NCBI GenBank assembly: GCA_022113835.1 | Contig: JAILWY010000011.1 | Span: forward strand, 3,472,001-3,536,000 | Reading direction: 5' to 3' | Length of the DNA stretch: 64,000 bases | From: Atopsyche davidsoni | Taxonomy: Eukaryota; Arthropoda; Insecta; Trichoptera; Hydrobiosidae | In this document: positions 21,303 through 35,700 of the stretch, in pieces | How the letters are laid out: every line of letters begins with the position of its first letter | How positions within the stretch are numbered: the first letter of the stretch is position 1 | The notes under the pieces: model-generated | Databases searched by the model: none | What the model was told of the DNA's origin: nothing | Seen by the model: the letters and a program-made list of their open reading frames with translations, nothing else | Program-made: the position numbers and the translations under genes

Positions 21303-23952
21303 TTTATACAACAGAAAATATGAAACCAATAATGAAACTTATTTTGGCAACAATAAAAAAATCTGTAATACTTGACAATGTTGTATCTATAAACAGATCC
21401 CAAAAAATCTGCTCGAAGCAATCATTTATGAAATGTCAAACGGCGATGAGGCTTAGTATCGTTATGTTGGCCAAGCTGTTTTGGGCACAGAATACTTATC
21501 ACAGTGTGAAGTTGTCTAGCCTGTCATAAGCACAGAATACTTTTACACAGCGTACACTATAACGTTCTATTCTGGCATACTTTCTCTGTAGCGCATACAT
21601 AGTAAGCGCGCTTTGGTTATTAATGGCACTAGTAAGGTAAAATTCAAAGTAAAGCAAAGCACCAATCATTAAAAAAAAGCAAATGCTAATAATGCAAAAA
21701 GATCCAAGTATTTCTTTAATTCAATTGAAATGCTAAACAAAATATATTGTATTAGAAAGTTATTATTAATACAAGTTCTCTTATAAAACGAATTTTAAAA
21801 TAAAACAATATTTCATGATCTTATACATAAAAACATACCGGAAATTAGTTTGGTTTAGTTAAGAAAAACGTATGGACATTCTACTGTAGGAATTTTAATA
21901 AAATCATAAATAAATAAAATACTATTTATTATCTAATAGTGGGGGGGACAAACTTACGATTAAAAATAGGAGGAGAAAAATTTTCAATTATATTATTGTT
22001 TTATATGTCAAAGATTTACATTAAATAAGACAAATCATATTTTGTTAGTATTTTTCTATAAAATGTAACAAAACTTGTAGCGCTTAAATTTTGGCTAACA
22101 TTCATTTTATTTTTTTAACTTCTTTATTGAGCCATTGAAGAAAAGAATTAAAGCTGATATAAAATGTTTATTATTACTTAAATAAAATATATCTAATGAT
22201 ATCATTCTAGTGAAATCGTCATATGAATTAGTATAAAATTACTTTGAAAGCCAAAAAGGATAAAGTAATATCATTTATGTGATGAGTGCCAAGGATGACT
22301 AGTCCTCATTGAAAGGAAATCTTTTGTCAATAAAATAAGTACATGATTACTTAAGCAAATTAAAATTACCATATAACTCTAAAATATGTAAACCTATGAT
22401 ACAAAAAAGCACACAGTCAACACGATTCCTAATATTTAAAACATATATATTCCTGGATGATATGGTTTTTCATATACTGTTTAAAATATTAAACCAATAA
22501 TACTTATTGTTAATCTTCTAATATAATCAAGACTTGTATATTTCCAAAGGTGATTCTTATCAATATTGGTTAACAACTTCCTAATAAATTTCCAATTGTG
22601 GCAAAGGCCCCGTGCAAAATATTATTAATTTAACCACACAATAATAGATAAGCAATCAAGTTACTTACAACTTTAAAGAGTTAATGCATTTTTAGTACAT
22701 CAGCGGTTTCTATTGTTGTGATTGTGAAGTACAATAACACATAATAAAATTTCACCTGTTTTTCAGTACAACTATATAAATAAATATGGTAGTTTTTATA
22801 TTACTTTTAAAATAGTAAATAAAAATTTTATAAACCAGAACTATTTAATTTTTCAAAATTACAACAGAAATCGATATTATGACATTTTTAATTTTAAGCG
22901 ACTTCATCCTTCGTAGAGCTTCATCAGACATTAATAAACCTTCTATTAATATTAAGTTGAAGAAGTTGCGGTTAACAATACTTATGCAATTTTTTTAAAT
23001 AACAAAAATATTACTATGGACAACCAAGATATAAGTCAATGGACAAATTATCTTCAAATCTATTCATATAAAAGTTTTGTATACTAGTAAAATATATATC
23101 AGAAATTAAATATGTGGATACAATACACTTTGACAAAAACATATTTGCAGTCACAACAATAATAAAAAATACCCAATGACGATAATTTTGTTTGTTAAAA
23201 TTTTGATAGTAATCAATATATGCATTGGAAAATCGCGTATCATTAAATACAGTTGATCACAAAAGCTATGAACCCTAATATTAAAATAAAATACTACACT
23301 TACGAAGATGTTAAAATGACCAAATCCAACTGTTTTGAGAACTTTTTAGGATTCATTTTCTTATACTCAAATATAAATAGGTTGAGTTCATTTTGTTATT
23401 TAAAAATTACTATTGTCAATGGCAATATTTTGGTGGGTATAATATATATAATTGCGAGCTTTACTATCTCTATTTTAAAGCATCGCTCCCGGGCGTTGTT
23501 TTGTTAATTAAGCTTCTAAACTTTAATAGTTTTATTAAGAGAATATGAATTTATATTATATTTTAACAAACTGCATGTATTTATATTTTATTCATACTAT
23601 TATTGATTTTCAAATATTGTAAAAAATAAAATATTTTAATTTCGTTACACAATTAATATGTGAATAAAGCAGAAGTATCTTATCTTATCAATTTTTTTTT
23701 TCAAAATGCTGCTTTTATATATTAACAAGTATAAATAATATTAAAATAATAAAGTACTTTTGAAGTTCTGTATAAAATTATACTTACAATGTAAAGTTTT
23801 GTGGTTTTGCACTCAACTCGACAGGATACAATATAATATGGTGTGCGTATGCAAGAAAACAATGTAGTTTACGCTGTCTCGTTTCAGTTCAACTTCTTAG
23901 TTTGGAGTAAGAGGTTATTTTGCTGTGTAAAGTTACATAATAGATACTCAAA
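21303..23952. other. intergenic region between SKA2-like gene and prophenoloxidase
   Basis: This 2.6-kb AT-rich stretch must hold the promoters of both divergent neighbours. No convincing coding sequence is visible. A degenerate hammerhead-like fragment lies at 22896-22935. I could not pick a TATA box or initiator for prophenoloxidase with confidence. Confidence 0.5.
22896..22935 (-). repeat. degenerate hammerhead-like core (retroelement fossil)
   Basis: The minus strand reads CTGATGA (complement of 22921-22927), then a decayed stem-loop, then GAAGTCGC where GAAACGTCGC might be expected. CTGATGA is an exact match to the conserved C3-A9 segment of hammerhead ribozymes, but the stem and GAAA box have decayed. 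Confidence 0.3.
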
Positions 23953-26900
23953 ATGTCCAGCAAACAAAGGCAATTTCAACTTCTTTTTGATAGGCCTTCT
24001 GAGCCAGTTTTCACGAGTAAAGGGAATGAACAAGTTATCTTTGATGTTCCTTCAAATTTTCTGGTTAGTATGAAAATTCCAAGATTAATTATTTTCTTTT
24101 ATGTTATTTATAACAGTTGTTAGGGCTATGCTTACAATATGGTGCATGGGTGGCTCCTGATCCTGCGCGCCGGTTGTGGGACTTACAAGATGTAGCTTAG
24201 GCGGTAGCGTACATGGATTTCTTTATTATCAATATTGAGTTTGTGCAAAAAACCCCGTAATATATTTTCAGATTGGCTATTTATTAATAATTGAAATACT
24301 TTATTTATTATTATTATTTCTTTATAAAAAACTTTCATCTATTTTGATTGAGAATCAAACATGTAAAAAATTAAATAAAACCTTTTTCATTTCAATAATA
24401 AGCTCTTTTTAAACCAACATTATAAAAATTGGCTGAACTGGAATGGTGGTATTTATTTGTATTGATTTTTTGCAATTCAACCTTATTTCGCTAACATGTA
24501 ACAATACTCCTTAGACAATCTATTACCTCTTTCAATCTCATAACCTTGTTGTTATTTGTTATAAAAATACACACCTATCACAATTGAATACTTACAATAG
24601 TTTAGATTGTGTAAATAAGGGGTTGGAAATAGTTTCAGAATAAAACTGCATCAGACATGTTTTATTCATCCTTTATATTTCTACTCACCAAACACATTCT
24701 CTACTCAATATCGCCAAATATTTTGTGTTTCTAGTGAAATACATATCGGTACATAATTATTATTTTTTAAAATTTTAGACAGACCGTTACCAGAGTATAG
24801 GAACTCAGATTGTCAATCGCTTTGGAGATGAAGCCTCTGAACATGTTCCTGTTAGGGCCATTGCGCCTCCTGATATCACTGGACCTCAACAGCTCTCAAG
24901 GGATGATGGCTTCTCCCCTTTCATCCCGAGACACAGACGTCTTGCTGCGTCTCTAATTGATACATTCATGGGTAAGCACCAGATCCCCTTGACTTATTAG
25001 AAGAAGACTGTGTATTTTATTTAGTTAAATATCTTATATTAGCTGTCCTTATTGAATTTCAATAAATTACATTACTGAATTGTAATTGTATCATAATGGT
25101 AATGATTATCATATTTAGTAGATTCTTAGTACAAATCATATCCATAGTCCCAGGAAGAACATATCCAGAGAAGAAAATGTATAATAATTATAGTTGGCCA
25201 TCCATCACTAAAAATGCTCAAATCGTCGAACACTTCATTTCCTTTAGTAATACTTGATTGTTAATCTGTATTTCAGCTTGTCGTGATCTGGATGAACTTT
25301 TATCAACTTCTCTGTACTGCAAGGACAGAATTAATCCTGGCATGTACAACTACTGCCTCAGTGTTGCTCTTCTGCATAGGTAAATTACTTACATTAATTC
25401 ATCTATTGTCACTTCTACCGTGAGCATAATATTTGTTCAATAAAATTAAACTTAAACAAACTAAGTCCTGCATATAGCGCATTAGTAAAAAGCAATAAAT
25501 AATGTTTCTGTGTAAATTAATATTATAATTTCAGGCCTGATACAAATGGAATTCAAGTTCCTACTCTAGTGCAAACATTTCCTGACCGTTTTTTCGACTC
25601 CGGAGTGTTCCAGCAAGCCAGAGAAGAAGCAGCCCTGGTGCCCCCTGAGCTCAGAGTAAGAAATATTTAATGTAAATAATAATTAAGAAATCAGTTTATT
25701 TTTCAGTTTTACTCATAAATGGTATTATAATTACTCCTGTCTTGGACATTTGAACATTATAAATAATTTTTTTTTTAATCATAGAAATACCAACGAATGG
25801 GAAATAAAATGTTTAGCATCTTTTTGTATTGCAACCACGGTGGAGGTTCCCATTAGTAACACGGCAACAAGCAATCATAGCATTGTCTTGCTATAATCTT
25901 CTCAATACCTTATTACGTATAAATTGATATCAATGACTATACAGATTCAAGGTCATCATCATCAAACGGCCCAAATTTTTTCAATAAAACATATTCTAAA
26001 TTTCCACTTTGAGCATATCATTATCCAAAACAATGCATACTAAAGAGAAAATGAATAGATTTTAATATGCTTTAATTGTAACACACTATTAGTAAATTTA
26101 ATACTAGAAGTAAAGATTTTAATTTATTCATGTTTTGTCAGAATTATAAAATATTTTTCAGTTTAACATGCAGGTTATCAATACTCTTTATTATGAAATA
26201 TTGATTACAGGAGCCTATCGTCATCCCTAAAGATTACACGGCTTCTGACTTAGATGAAGAGCACCGAGTGGCTTACTGGAGAGAAGATATCGGCTTGAAC
26301 CTCCACCACTGGCACTGGCATCTTGTTTATCCATTTGAATCCAACAATCGGGCCATTGTTGCTAAGGATCGACGAGGCGAGCTCTTCTACTACATGCATG
26401 AGCAAATTCAGGCCAGGTGATACATGCATCAACTCTATTTTATAATTGATACATATTTAAATCCACACAAACACATTGGTTAGGTTAAGTTGGGTTTTGT
26501 CTTTTTAAACTTCAATCAAATAATATAAACTTTTATAAATGAATTTTGATTTAGTAAGATCACATAATTTGCTACTGAGAAATTGAGGAATGAGTATGTA
26601 CTGAACCGAAACCGAAATAATCATATTCACAACATACCATTAAGATTTATGTGTCGTGTTGGTGATTTCACTGGTGAATTCTTGATCAGGAGTCAACAAT
26701 ATTCATCATTGACGCCAAGTCAATAATTTATTCTTATTGGTTTTAGGTATAATTTTGAACGCTTGGGAAATATGCTGCCTCGCGTTAAGCAACTGAATAA
26801 TTTCCGTGATCCTATCAAAGAAGGATACTTCCCTAAGCTAGATACAATTTTAGCCTCGAGGTGAGAGAATCTGTTTGAATATTACAATATACTTGATTTT

Positions 26901-28708
26901 ATGTCAGAAACGACAATAATAATATTTCTTTCTCAGAGGGTGGGCACCTCGACAAGAAAATATGGTTATGAGTGATTTGAGAAGAGATGTTGACGAGATA
27001 AACATATCAATTAGCGACTTTGAAATTTATCTCAGAAGGATTTATGATGCCATACATTCTGGAAATGTTATCAACGTGAGTATTTTGAATATAAATGTCT
27101 CAATAATCTAAAACATTCGATCAAAACCAAAGCATACATTTAAATAAATAATTTTATATGTATAGGCTGCTGGGGAATCAATCCCTCTGGATGAAACAAC
27201 AGGAATAGATATCTTGGGTAACCTGGTTGAAGCTAGTTCTTTGACTATCAACAGTGCATACTACGGGAGTGCACACAATAGTGGACATCTGTTCCTTGGG
27301 TACATTCATGATCCGGACAACAGATATTTGGTGAAGCACTTTTCATAATTAAAATGATCCAATAAATGTACAGTGTAAACCGTGGTATTTATTTATGCAT
27401 ATTCATCGACAGGAACGCTTCGGTGTAATGGCTGATCCTGCTACAGATTTGAGAGATCCCATCTTTTTCCGTTGGCACGGTTACATAGATGAGCTGTTCC
27501 AGGAATATAAAGCCACTCTCCCACGCTACTCTAGAGCTCGTGTAAATATATAAAAATTACCTATTCACCTGTAATATCAGAATACCCAACATTTTGTGAA
27601 ATTTTTATTTCTACTTCTAGCTTGATAATCAAGATATTACAATTTCTCAAGTAGAGATGACACCTTCTGGAGGAACTCCCAATCGATTGGAAACCTTCTG
27701 GATGCAGAGCGATCTAGATTTATCTCGTGGGCTTGATTTTGTCAGAGGAGGTGGAGTTTTTGTTCGTACAACTCACCTCAACCATACACCTTTCACTTAC
27801 AGGTAAGAAATAGATTAACTTGATAATATTATTACATAAGTGTGATTTCTAGTGTGAAATTTTTGTGTTTCCATGGGTCCTCAAATTTATAACTTTTAGA
27901 ATATTGGCTAACAACGCAGGACCTGCTAAATTGGGAACCGTAAGGATATTTCTTTCTCCTAAATTTGATGAGCGTGGTCTACCTTGGAATCTGGGTGAGC
28001 AGCGTCTAATGTTCATTGAGATGGATAGATTTTTCACTACACGTAAGCATTATTTTTTATATATTTTATGAAATCTAGCTTTTATGTTTCTCGGAAATTA
28101 GTAATGAAAAATATTTGTTGACAGTGCAACCTGGACAGAATGAAATAACTCGCCGTTCTGATGAGTCTTCGGTAACTATTCCTTTTGAGCGAACTTTCCG
28201 AAATTTGGAGGTTGGACGTGAAGGACAAACTGAGGATTCATTCAACTTCTGTGGATGTGGATGGCCACAGCATGTCTTGTTACCTCGTGGAACACTGAGT
28301 GGAATGGAATGTCAGCTATTTGTCATGATCTCCAACTATGAACTTGATAAGGTATGTATATAGTAAATGTTGTAATCCAAGCTAATAATGCTAACAAGCT
28401 ATAAATGTAGTAATCCAAGTTATCAGTTTTAAGTATGAGCAAAGCAACTTACAATATTTTTAACTTTGTAGGTAGAGCAGTCATTGGATGGTGCATGTGC
28501 TGATGCTGCAAGCTATTGCGGCATCAAGGACAAACTGTATCCTGATAGGAGATCCATGGGATATCCATTTGATAGAGTTCCTGCCGATGGCGTTCAGACA
28601 ATTGATGACTTTTTGACTCCTAACATGATTGTTCAAGATGTTACTATTACATTTACAAACAGAACTGTCCTAAACCCAAGGAATCCAAGACCTGGTCAAG
28701 CTCAGTAA
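23953..28708 (+). CDS. PPO: prophenoloxidase (hemocyanin-family type-3 copper oxidase), complete
   Basis: Exons: 23953-24063, 24779-24971, 25277-25379, 25535-25655, 26211-26416, 26747-26860, 26937-27075, 27166-27330, 27413-27541, 27621-27802, 27900-28042, 28125-28351, 28472-28708; 689 aa, normal for the family. The zymogen oxidises mono- and diphenols in melanisation and wound sealing after cleavage by a clip-domain protease. The predicted cleavage site is NR-FG at Arg51-Phe52. Copper A ligands are His209, His213 and His239 (within HHWHWH and YYMHEQ); copper B ligands are His366, His370 (AHNSGH) and His406 (FFRWHGY). CGCGWPQH at 578-585 is the thioester-like motif. There is no signal peptide, as is usual for insect PPOs, which are released by hemocyte lysis. 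All key residues are present, so the enzyme should be active. Confidence 0.97.
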
Positions 28709-28788
28709 TTACTTCAACAAAATAATTTCAATTTTAAACTCTTTTGTATGTTTATTTAATTGTTTATTTTAATTGTAATTTTATTTAT

Positions 28789-28794
28789 AATAAA
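28789..28794 (+). terminator. poly(A) signal of prophenoloxidase
   Basis: AATAAA 80 bases after the prophenoloxidase stop codon, in an AT-rich 3' UTR. Confidence 0.7.
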
Positions 28795-29733
28795 TATGTT
28801 TTCAAAAGAACAATAATATTTATATTTTTGTTTATCAATAAATAAAAAAATCAAATGATGGAATTATCTTTTTAATAAAATAGTGGGGAGAGTCTTTATA
28901 GCAGCCATCAATCACACCAACCACCGGATGCAATCAAGTCCGTGGCCAGTTTACGCAATCTTTAACTTATATTCATTTTATTCTAATGTCATGAAATATT
29001 AACTTTAAAATAAAGTAATGTAAAAAAGTATAAACCCAATTTCCAAAATGCTTGATACGCTGTAAATAAAATACTTAGTAGGTTATAAAATTTGCATTGC
29101 ATTTCTTATAGTATTTTAAAAACTTCAAAATAATATTATTATTCATTTAAAAAATAATAAAAGCCAATAAAATAGAACTTAAATTTATTAACAAAAATAC
29201 AAGCAAAGCATAAAACTATGCTTCTGGTTCTGATGTGTGAGATGATTTGAGGATATTGAACCGCGTTTAGGTTCAGCTGGACGAACAAAAATATACCTTG
29301 GTAGTAGATAAATTTGTTGTGGTGTCTGTGATCCTTGATATGTTTATTGGGGTATATAATTTGACCATTGTGGTAAAGGCTCCTGACTCGTCTGACAACC
29401 GAAGAGTTGGGTTAGGTTGGGAGGTCGATTTATCAGCGAAATCTCACAAAAACTGTCGATATTCGCTACACACGGTTCAATTTACTAAACGATATGGCAA
29501 TTTGTTTGTACGTGTGTGTGGTACTTTACTCTTTTACTCGCATTATATAAAATAATTTTTTAATTTTGAAATAAGTTTGGATTTTTGTCTATGATTTCAC
29601 TCGGTAGCCAAAAACTTTTTGACATTTCAGCGTGATGATGGCTAACCTGGAATTTGCTAGGTTAACTTTGTAATAATTTCACTCTTCTCGTCCACGTGCA
29701 GTAAATATTGTGTCAAAGTAGTTATAAAATAAA
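28795..29733. other. intergenic region upstream of RRP12
   Basis: About 0.9 kb. An open frame at 29298-29555 has no recognisable domain and is probably chance. The last 100 bases should contain the RRP12 promoter and 5' UTR. Confidence 0.5.
29693..29698 (+). promoter_or_regulatory. E-box CACGTG just upstream of RRP12
   Basis: CACGTG 35 bases before the RRP12 start codon. In insects and vertebrates this is the Myc/Max site enriched at ribosome-biogenesis promoters. About eight CACGTG hexamers occur in the window, near the chance expectation, so only the position is suggestive. Confidence 0.35.
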
Positions 29734-32700
29734 ATGGGAAAATTTCGGTCCAAACTTAAAGGCCAGCCCAAAGGAAAAAGGTGGAGGAAAGGACAATCTT
29801 CCAGCTCCAACCCTACAGTAACTAAATTTCGTGATCTCGCCAAATCAAAATTCTTCCACGAAAATTTAGGTATGCGTCGTAAAACCGCATCGTAAATGAG
29901 TAGTTCTTATTTAGTCTGATCGGCTTTCCTATATTATGTAGTGATATTAAGAGGATTATTTATTTTTGTAGGAAATAACAGTGGACTGACAACTGACGCG
30001 TTAAAAAAACACAATGCGGTCAATGTGTTTGGTCATGGCTTGGGAGATGTCAAGAAATCTAGTGCTGTCAGCGAATTGTCGATTGCCAAGAGTTTCCAGG
30101 ATATTTCTATAAACGGAGACGAATCTGAAATAAACGATAGCGAATCCGGTGTGGGTTCGTACAAAACATTTCAAACATTTGCATCAGATTGGAGTGCATG
30201 CTCCAATGCCAGCTTCACTCGGTAGGTTTAAATTAAATTACTTTTCTATTCAATTCCAAACCGACTTAATTTCTTAAATTTTTAATATTCAATTTAAACA
30301 TGTTTTCAGATTGTTGAAAGGATTTGACTCAAAATGCTCACTTCACAAAGAAATGTTGGCTATCTTGGCGGCTGTAACAGAAATTATCAAAGAAAGAGGG
30401 GGTTCGGAATCCAGCACGGAATACTATGCAGCACTTGTAAGTTATATAAATTTAATGTATATGTAAAAACGCAATATAAAGTCTCAATGGCACAGCTTTT
30501 CGAAGACAATTTTTCCATTCTTTGGATTTTCAACATGAGACACAACCTTTTTTCAGCTTGTCTGTCTTGCTCTCAAAATCCAATGTTTTAATTCCATATG
30601 GCAAAAAATGGAGTACACCATAGCTTGGATATGGAGTGAGATAATTTTTTAAATAAATTATTATTGTTTTCAGATTGAAACACTTAAAGCCACAGAGGGC
30701 GATGATGGAATAGCAGCTACTATCTCTCTCCTGTCTATGGGACTCAAGTCAGTCCCTAAGCCTGTGCTGCGTAATCAGTTCTCTGATGCTGTCGACATTT
30801 TTGTGGACCTCTTGGAGAAATACGCAGAATCGGACCATAATGTCATTCTTCGCTGTCTGATTGGCTGCTTGTCTGTCTTCCTGCGAGCCCAAGACTATGC
30901 CTCGTGGAGTGATTCTTCTACTATGAAAGTGTTTGACTCCATTCTAGCATTTGTCATCCACTCCAAACCAAAGGCAATCAATTTTTAAATCTACATCTTT
31001 TTTTAATAAGTTTCATCAATATCAACTTTATCGTATGCCTCAAACTGTTTTGATTTGAAATTTTATTGTCACCTCTAGGTTCGTAAAGCTGCTCAACATG
31101 CAGTCTGTGCTATTTTACGAGGAAGCTGTTTCATGTTGCCTTCAGAGGAACAAACAAATGTAATTATAAGCCATTGTATAGTTTTAAATAATTTTGATAG
31201 TAATTGAATTTTTCTGATGGTTATCATCAAATATTTAATCAATCTACATTTTTAACCGTACACCATTCTTGCTTACTTACTGAGCCAAATTGGTGTAAAA
31301 TATTAAAACACTAGCCATTGAAGGGGTGGGTTTGAATTCTATGAGGATATATCTCATTGATGACGTGTGAATTTATTACTTAAATATTGTGTTACAAAAC
31401 TATTCTGAAGAATTGTTCAGTTTCAGTTTGAAAAAATGCCCATGAAACTAAATTGTCTGTTCAAAAGGTGTCTATTAGGAGCTTTTTTAATTTGAGTTGA
31501 TTATGACTGCTATTTTAATTTATGTACTTTGTGCGTAGATTCCCAGTTTGCATCCGGCTGCTAACCGCGTAGCCATGATGTGCATCATCCAGATGAAGGG
31601 AGAAGTCCTCCAGGCCAATCAGACCACCGTACTTCACACCCTCACATTGCTTAAGGAAGTGATTGCTCTTTTCAGCAAAGAGTACATCAAGGTAAGCAAT
31701 TATTACCGTGTTATATAATTAACTGTTTTCTAGGTCCTTTCGAAGTTTTTCAGAACAAAAATTTGATTTTCTCTATTTGATGTTTCAGAGTACGTGTGAA
31801 TCAATGCTGTCGCTAATGACCCAAAATGATATCTTAATAAAAACATGGTGTCTTCGCACTCTGCACTCTCTCTTCACAACCATGGGAGATACTTCACATC
31901 TCACTCCTGCCCTCGCTGCCCAGCTGATCCGGGCTCTGTCGGCTTACAGGCCAGGGGTCGGAGACTCCAGACAGACTCTGGCTTGGGTCACGGTAATGCA
32001 GCAGGCTTTCGTGTGCCTTGCAAGGTTTGTTAAATATTTCATAGATTGTGGTTATTACAAGTAAAATTAATGTTGGTTTGTAGATTACTGCAACGGAAGT
32101 CAGAATTGTTGGTGTTATTTCTTCAAAAAAGGCAATTATTAAATCTTATCAAATGTTTTTAGTTTGGACCTGAATATTTGTATGAATGCTCTACCGGTGT
32201 TTGTACAGAATTGTGTTTCTGAGCTATGGTTGGCCGACAAGATGGAAATCACGTCTGCCGCCTCAAATGCAATCAAGGTTTGTCAATCAGGCTTTATTCT
32301 CATAGTAGTAAATTAAAAGTGGATTATATTTTGTATAATGATGAATCTCTTTGTAGGCAATTCTGTTGGATTGTGTTAAGCCGGCTTGCAACACTGAAGA
32401 ATCAGCACAGAAATATTGGAACAATTTAGAGTCAATCTTTAAATCTATCAAAACTGGATTAGATAATCCGTTCAACCAATCTACCAAGCATGTCATATTG
32501 ACTATTGCTGTCTGCTTTGAGGTCAGTTGTAAAATAAATATTTTTGATGTGTTATTTAATGATAAGCGATATGGAACTAAGACCAACCGATATCCTAAGC
32601 ATAATTAAAATCAAGTTTGATTTATTTTATTGTTTATATTGATCAAAATGAATTTACAGGTTGGAACAGACTCAATCAAGCCTTTATTAGCACCGTTACT

Positions 32701-35700
32701 TATTCATCTCAATGAAAGGCGAGAAAGCCACAACTTCACACTCGTCAAAGAAATGGAATACGCCACTGGATGTGCTGTCAAATCTCTCGGTCCAGAGTTT
32801 GTCTTGCAATGCATCCCTCTGAGGAACTCTGCAGACACACTTAATCTAGATCGCAGTTGGCTGTTACCCGTTTTCAAAGAAAAAGTGCAAAACACCACCC
32901 TGCAATATTTCACCAAGGACATTTTGGAACTGGCATCTCTGTGCCGAAATAAATCCAAGTCTTCTGCAGCGGCAGAAGACGAAGTCAACGCCCACACCTA
33001 CAATCTGCTCTGCGGACAGTTCTGGGCTTTGCTACCCAACTTTTGCAACTCGCCGAGTGATGTTAAAGATAATTTTAAATCCCTTGCCCGTATATTGGGT
33101 AACGTGCTCAAGGATAACTCCGATTTTAGACCATCAGTTATGCAGGGCCTGAGAAAGTTAATAAACACTACTAATGACGGGGGAAGCAATGCTGATATTG
33201 AGGAGCTTGGTAGATTCGCAAAGAATTTCTTACCACTTTTGCTCAATGTTTATATGACACCGGTAAAGGGAAGCTATGCTGAAGGACAGAGACTGGCAGC
33301 TCTGGAAACTATTCAAGTAAATATAATATGTATTATATTTACTGTTATTATTTTTTTGTTTGTTCAATTTTTTCAAATCTTTTCAATAATGCAATTTTTT
33401 AGGTATACCTTCTTGTAACTCCAGACACACTGCGACATGAGCTTTTCCAAAATGCTTTATCGCAACTAGAAGGAGCAGATAAAAACTATTTTAAGAAAGA
33501 GTGCCTCTTGGATATCATCAGACCTCTCGTACTTTACCAAACTGTTGAAAACATCACCGCTCTATTTGAAAAATGGGTGTTCCCCTTGTGTGAAACAACA
33601 GGGGAAGAGTTGAAAAAGTCTGCCAAAAAGGAAAACAAGAAAAAAGATGAGATGGAAACCGAGGAGCAGGAAGATAACACCTCCCTTAAGGAAAAAGCAA
33701 AAATGGTAGACATGGAACACAAGAAAGCTTACAGAATACTCGAAGAGTTGTTCAAGAGTCTTAAGCTGAACTGCAAAAAGTTCCTCACTGAAAATAGAAA
33801 GAAGATACAGAAGATGTTGGTTCAGTCGCTCAATAAGGCAGCTGACACTAGCAAAGCCACACGACTCAGGTAAAATTGCACTGCACATTGAAAAGAATGT
33901 TATCATTTTATTTGTAATGGTTTCAATTCAAGCTTTGTAGAACTCATAAAATATTGTAATTGAACTTCTTTTTAAAATCACAGGTGTATCGACTACCTCA
34001 TCAAGTCACAGCCGCATCTCGATCAGGATAGCAAACTTATCAAGAGTGCTCTCCCTGAAGCCGTTATCTGCACTAAAGACATCAATGCCAAATGCAGACA
34101 GGGTGCTTTTGATCTGGTCAACACTATTGGAGAGACACTTCAAGCCCACAAGAACGGCCTAGACCACTTTATAGTCATGCTGGAAGCTGGTTTGCAAGGG
34201 ACAGTCAGCGTATCCACAGCCACCATCTGGTGCCTCGCATCTGCCACTTACAACTTTTCTGCGGCTCTCGGCATTGGGAATTTGCAGAGGATTATGGAGA
34301 ATATATGCGAACTGATTAAAACCTCTAATAGGCAGGTTGTCTCGGCCTGCATTGCCTTCCTGAAGGTAATATTTTAAAATAATGACTGTCTTGTTACAGA
34401 AAGTGATGCAAAACTTGAAAAGTAAATATTTTGAAATTGGTAACAATTATATGTTGTTCAGATTTCATCGCAAATGTTACTACTAGAGATATAGAATACT
34501 GTGCTTTTATTTCAGGTATACACTAAGTCACTCCCTTCACCCTTAGTCGCGGGAAGTCTTCCTGTGATATTCAATTCTATAGCGGAAATGTCCGATGACT
34601 GCAAACGACATACCAGAACTGAACTTGGAAACCTTCTTACAAGACTGATGAGGAAGTACGGAGCAGATACCCTCGGTAGACTCATCCCAGAGTCTGATGA
34701 AGGCATGCAGAGGAAGCTCAGGCACATGAGAAAGATGGACTCCAGAAAGAAGCGACAGAGGGAGCTGAGAAGAGCGCAGAAGAACGAGGACGATGATTCA
34801 GACGGTGAAATACAAGTCAAGGGATCGTCGATGACTCTGGAAGAGATTCTGAAAGATTCTGATTCAGAGTTGGATATCGGCGACGAGGATGATCACAAGG
34901 TGAAGAACAAAGCCGGGAAGAGCAGCTTAAAGAGGAATCAGACGTGGATCAGGGAAGATGCCGATAATATAGTGGATCTCATGGATCCATCCTCAGCCAG
35001 AAATATTACAGGTAATTTTTAACTTTTGTTTCTCAAATACCCACAATAATGTGTGGAAGTTTGAATTTCTGTGAAATGAACTTTTGTTTGATTTTTAGCT
35101 ACAAGACCTAATAAAGAAGGATTTGGTGCAAATGAAGAATTTAGCAAAAAGAAAAAACCTAAAGAAATCAAGAAAACCCCCGATGGAAAATTAATATTAG
35201 ATTTCGATAATAGGAAAAATGACAGTGACGATGACGATGCAATGGGCAAAAATACGAAGAACTCAGATGATTCTGGTGCGTTGCAAAAGTCCATTTATAT
35301 AAATCGATTTAGGTTGTATTTTTGCATAAGAGGACATTTTAATTTTATTTTGGTGTGTTGTAGATGATGGCTCGGATGATGATAACGCATCGGCAGCTGA
35401 GACAATGCTGCTCTCAGCAGGGAAAAAGAGGAAGTTTGACGATATTCGCAGCAATAAGAGTGGAAAATCTGGTTACAGCGCGGGTTCATCTAAAATTTCG
35501 CAACCACAGTCTAAATACAAAACTGGAGGAAAGGGTATCCATAGGTAACAAAATAAAATTAATAATTATACATTATTGCTAAATTACCATAGCAAATCAT
35601 TAGCGACCGTAACGTTCTAATCAATATCGGAAACCAATTTGTAGAAATGTCGCCGCTACTGTGAAATCGAGCGCAACGGGGTCGGAATATCAAACTAAGA

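Noticed and set aside
29298..29555. 85-codon frame between prophenoloxidase and RRP12
   Set aside because: No homology recognised, no Kozak-like context, and it ends in AT-rich noncoding DNA.
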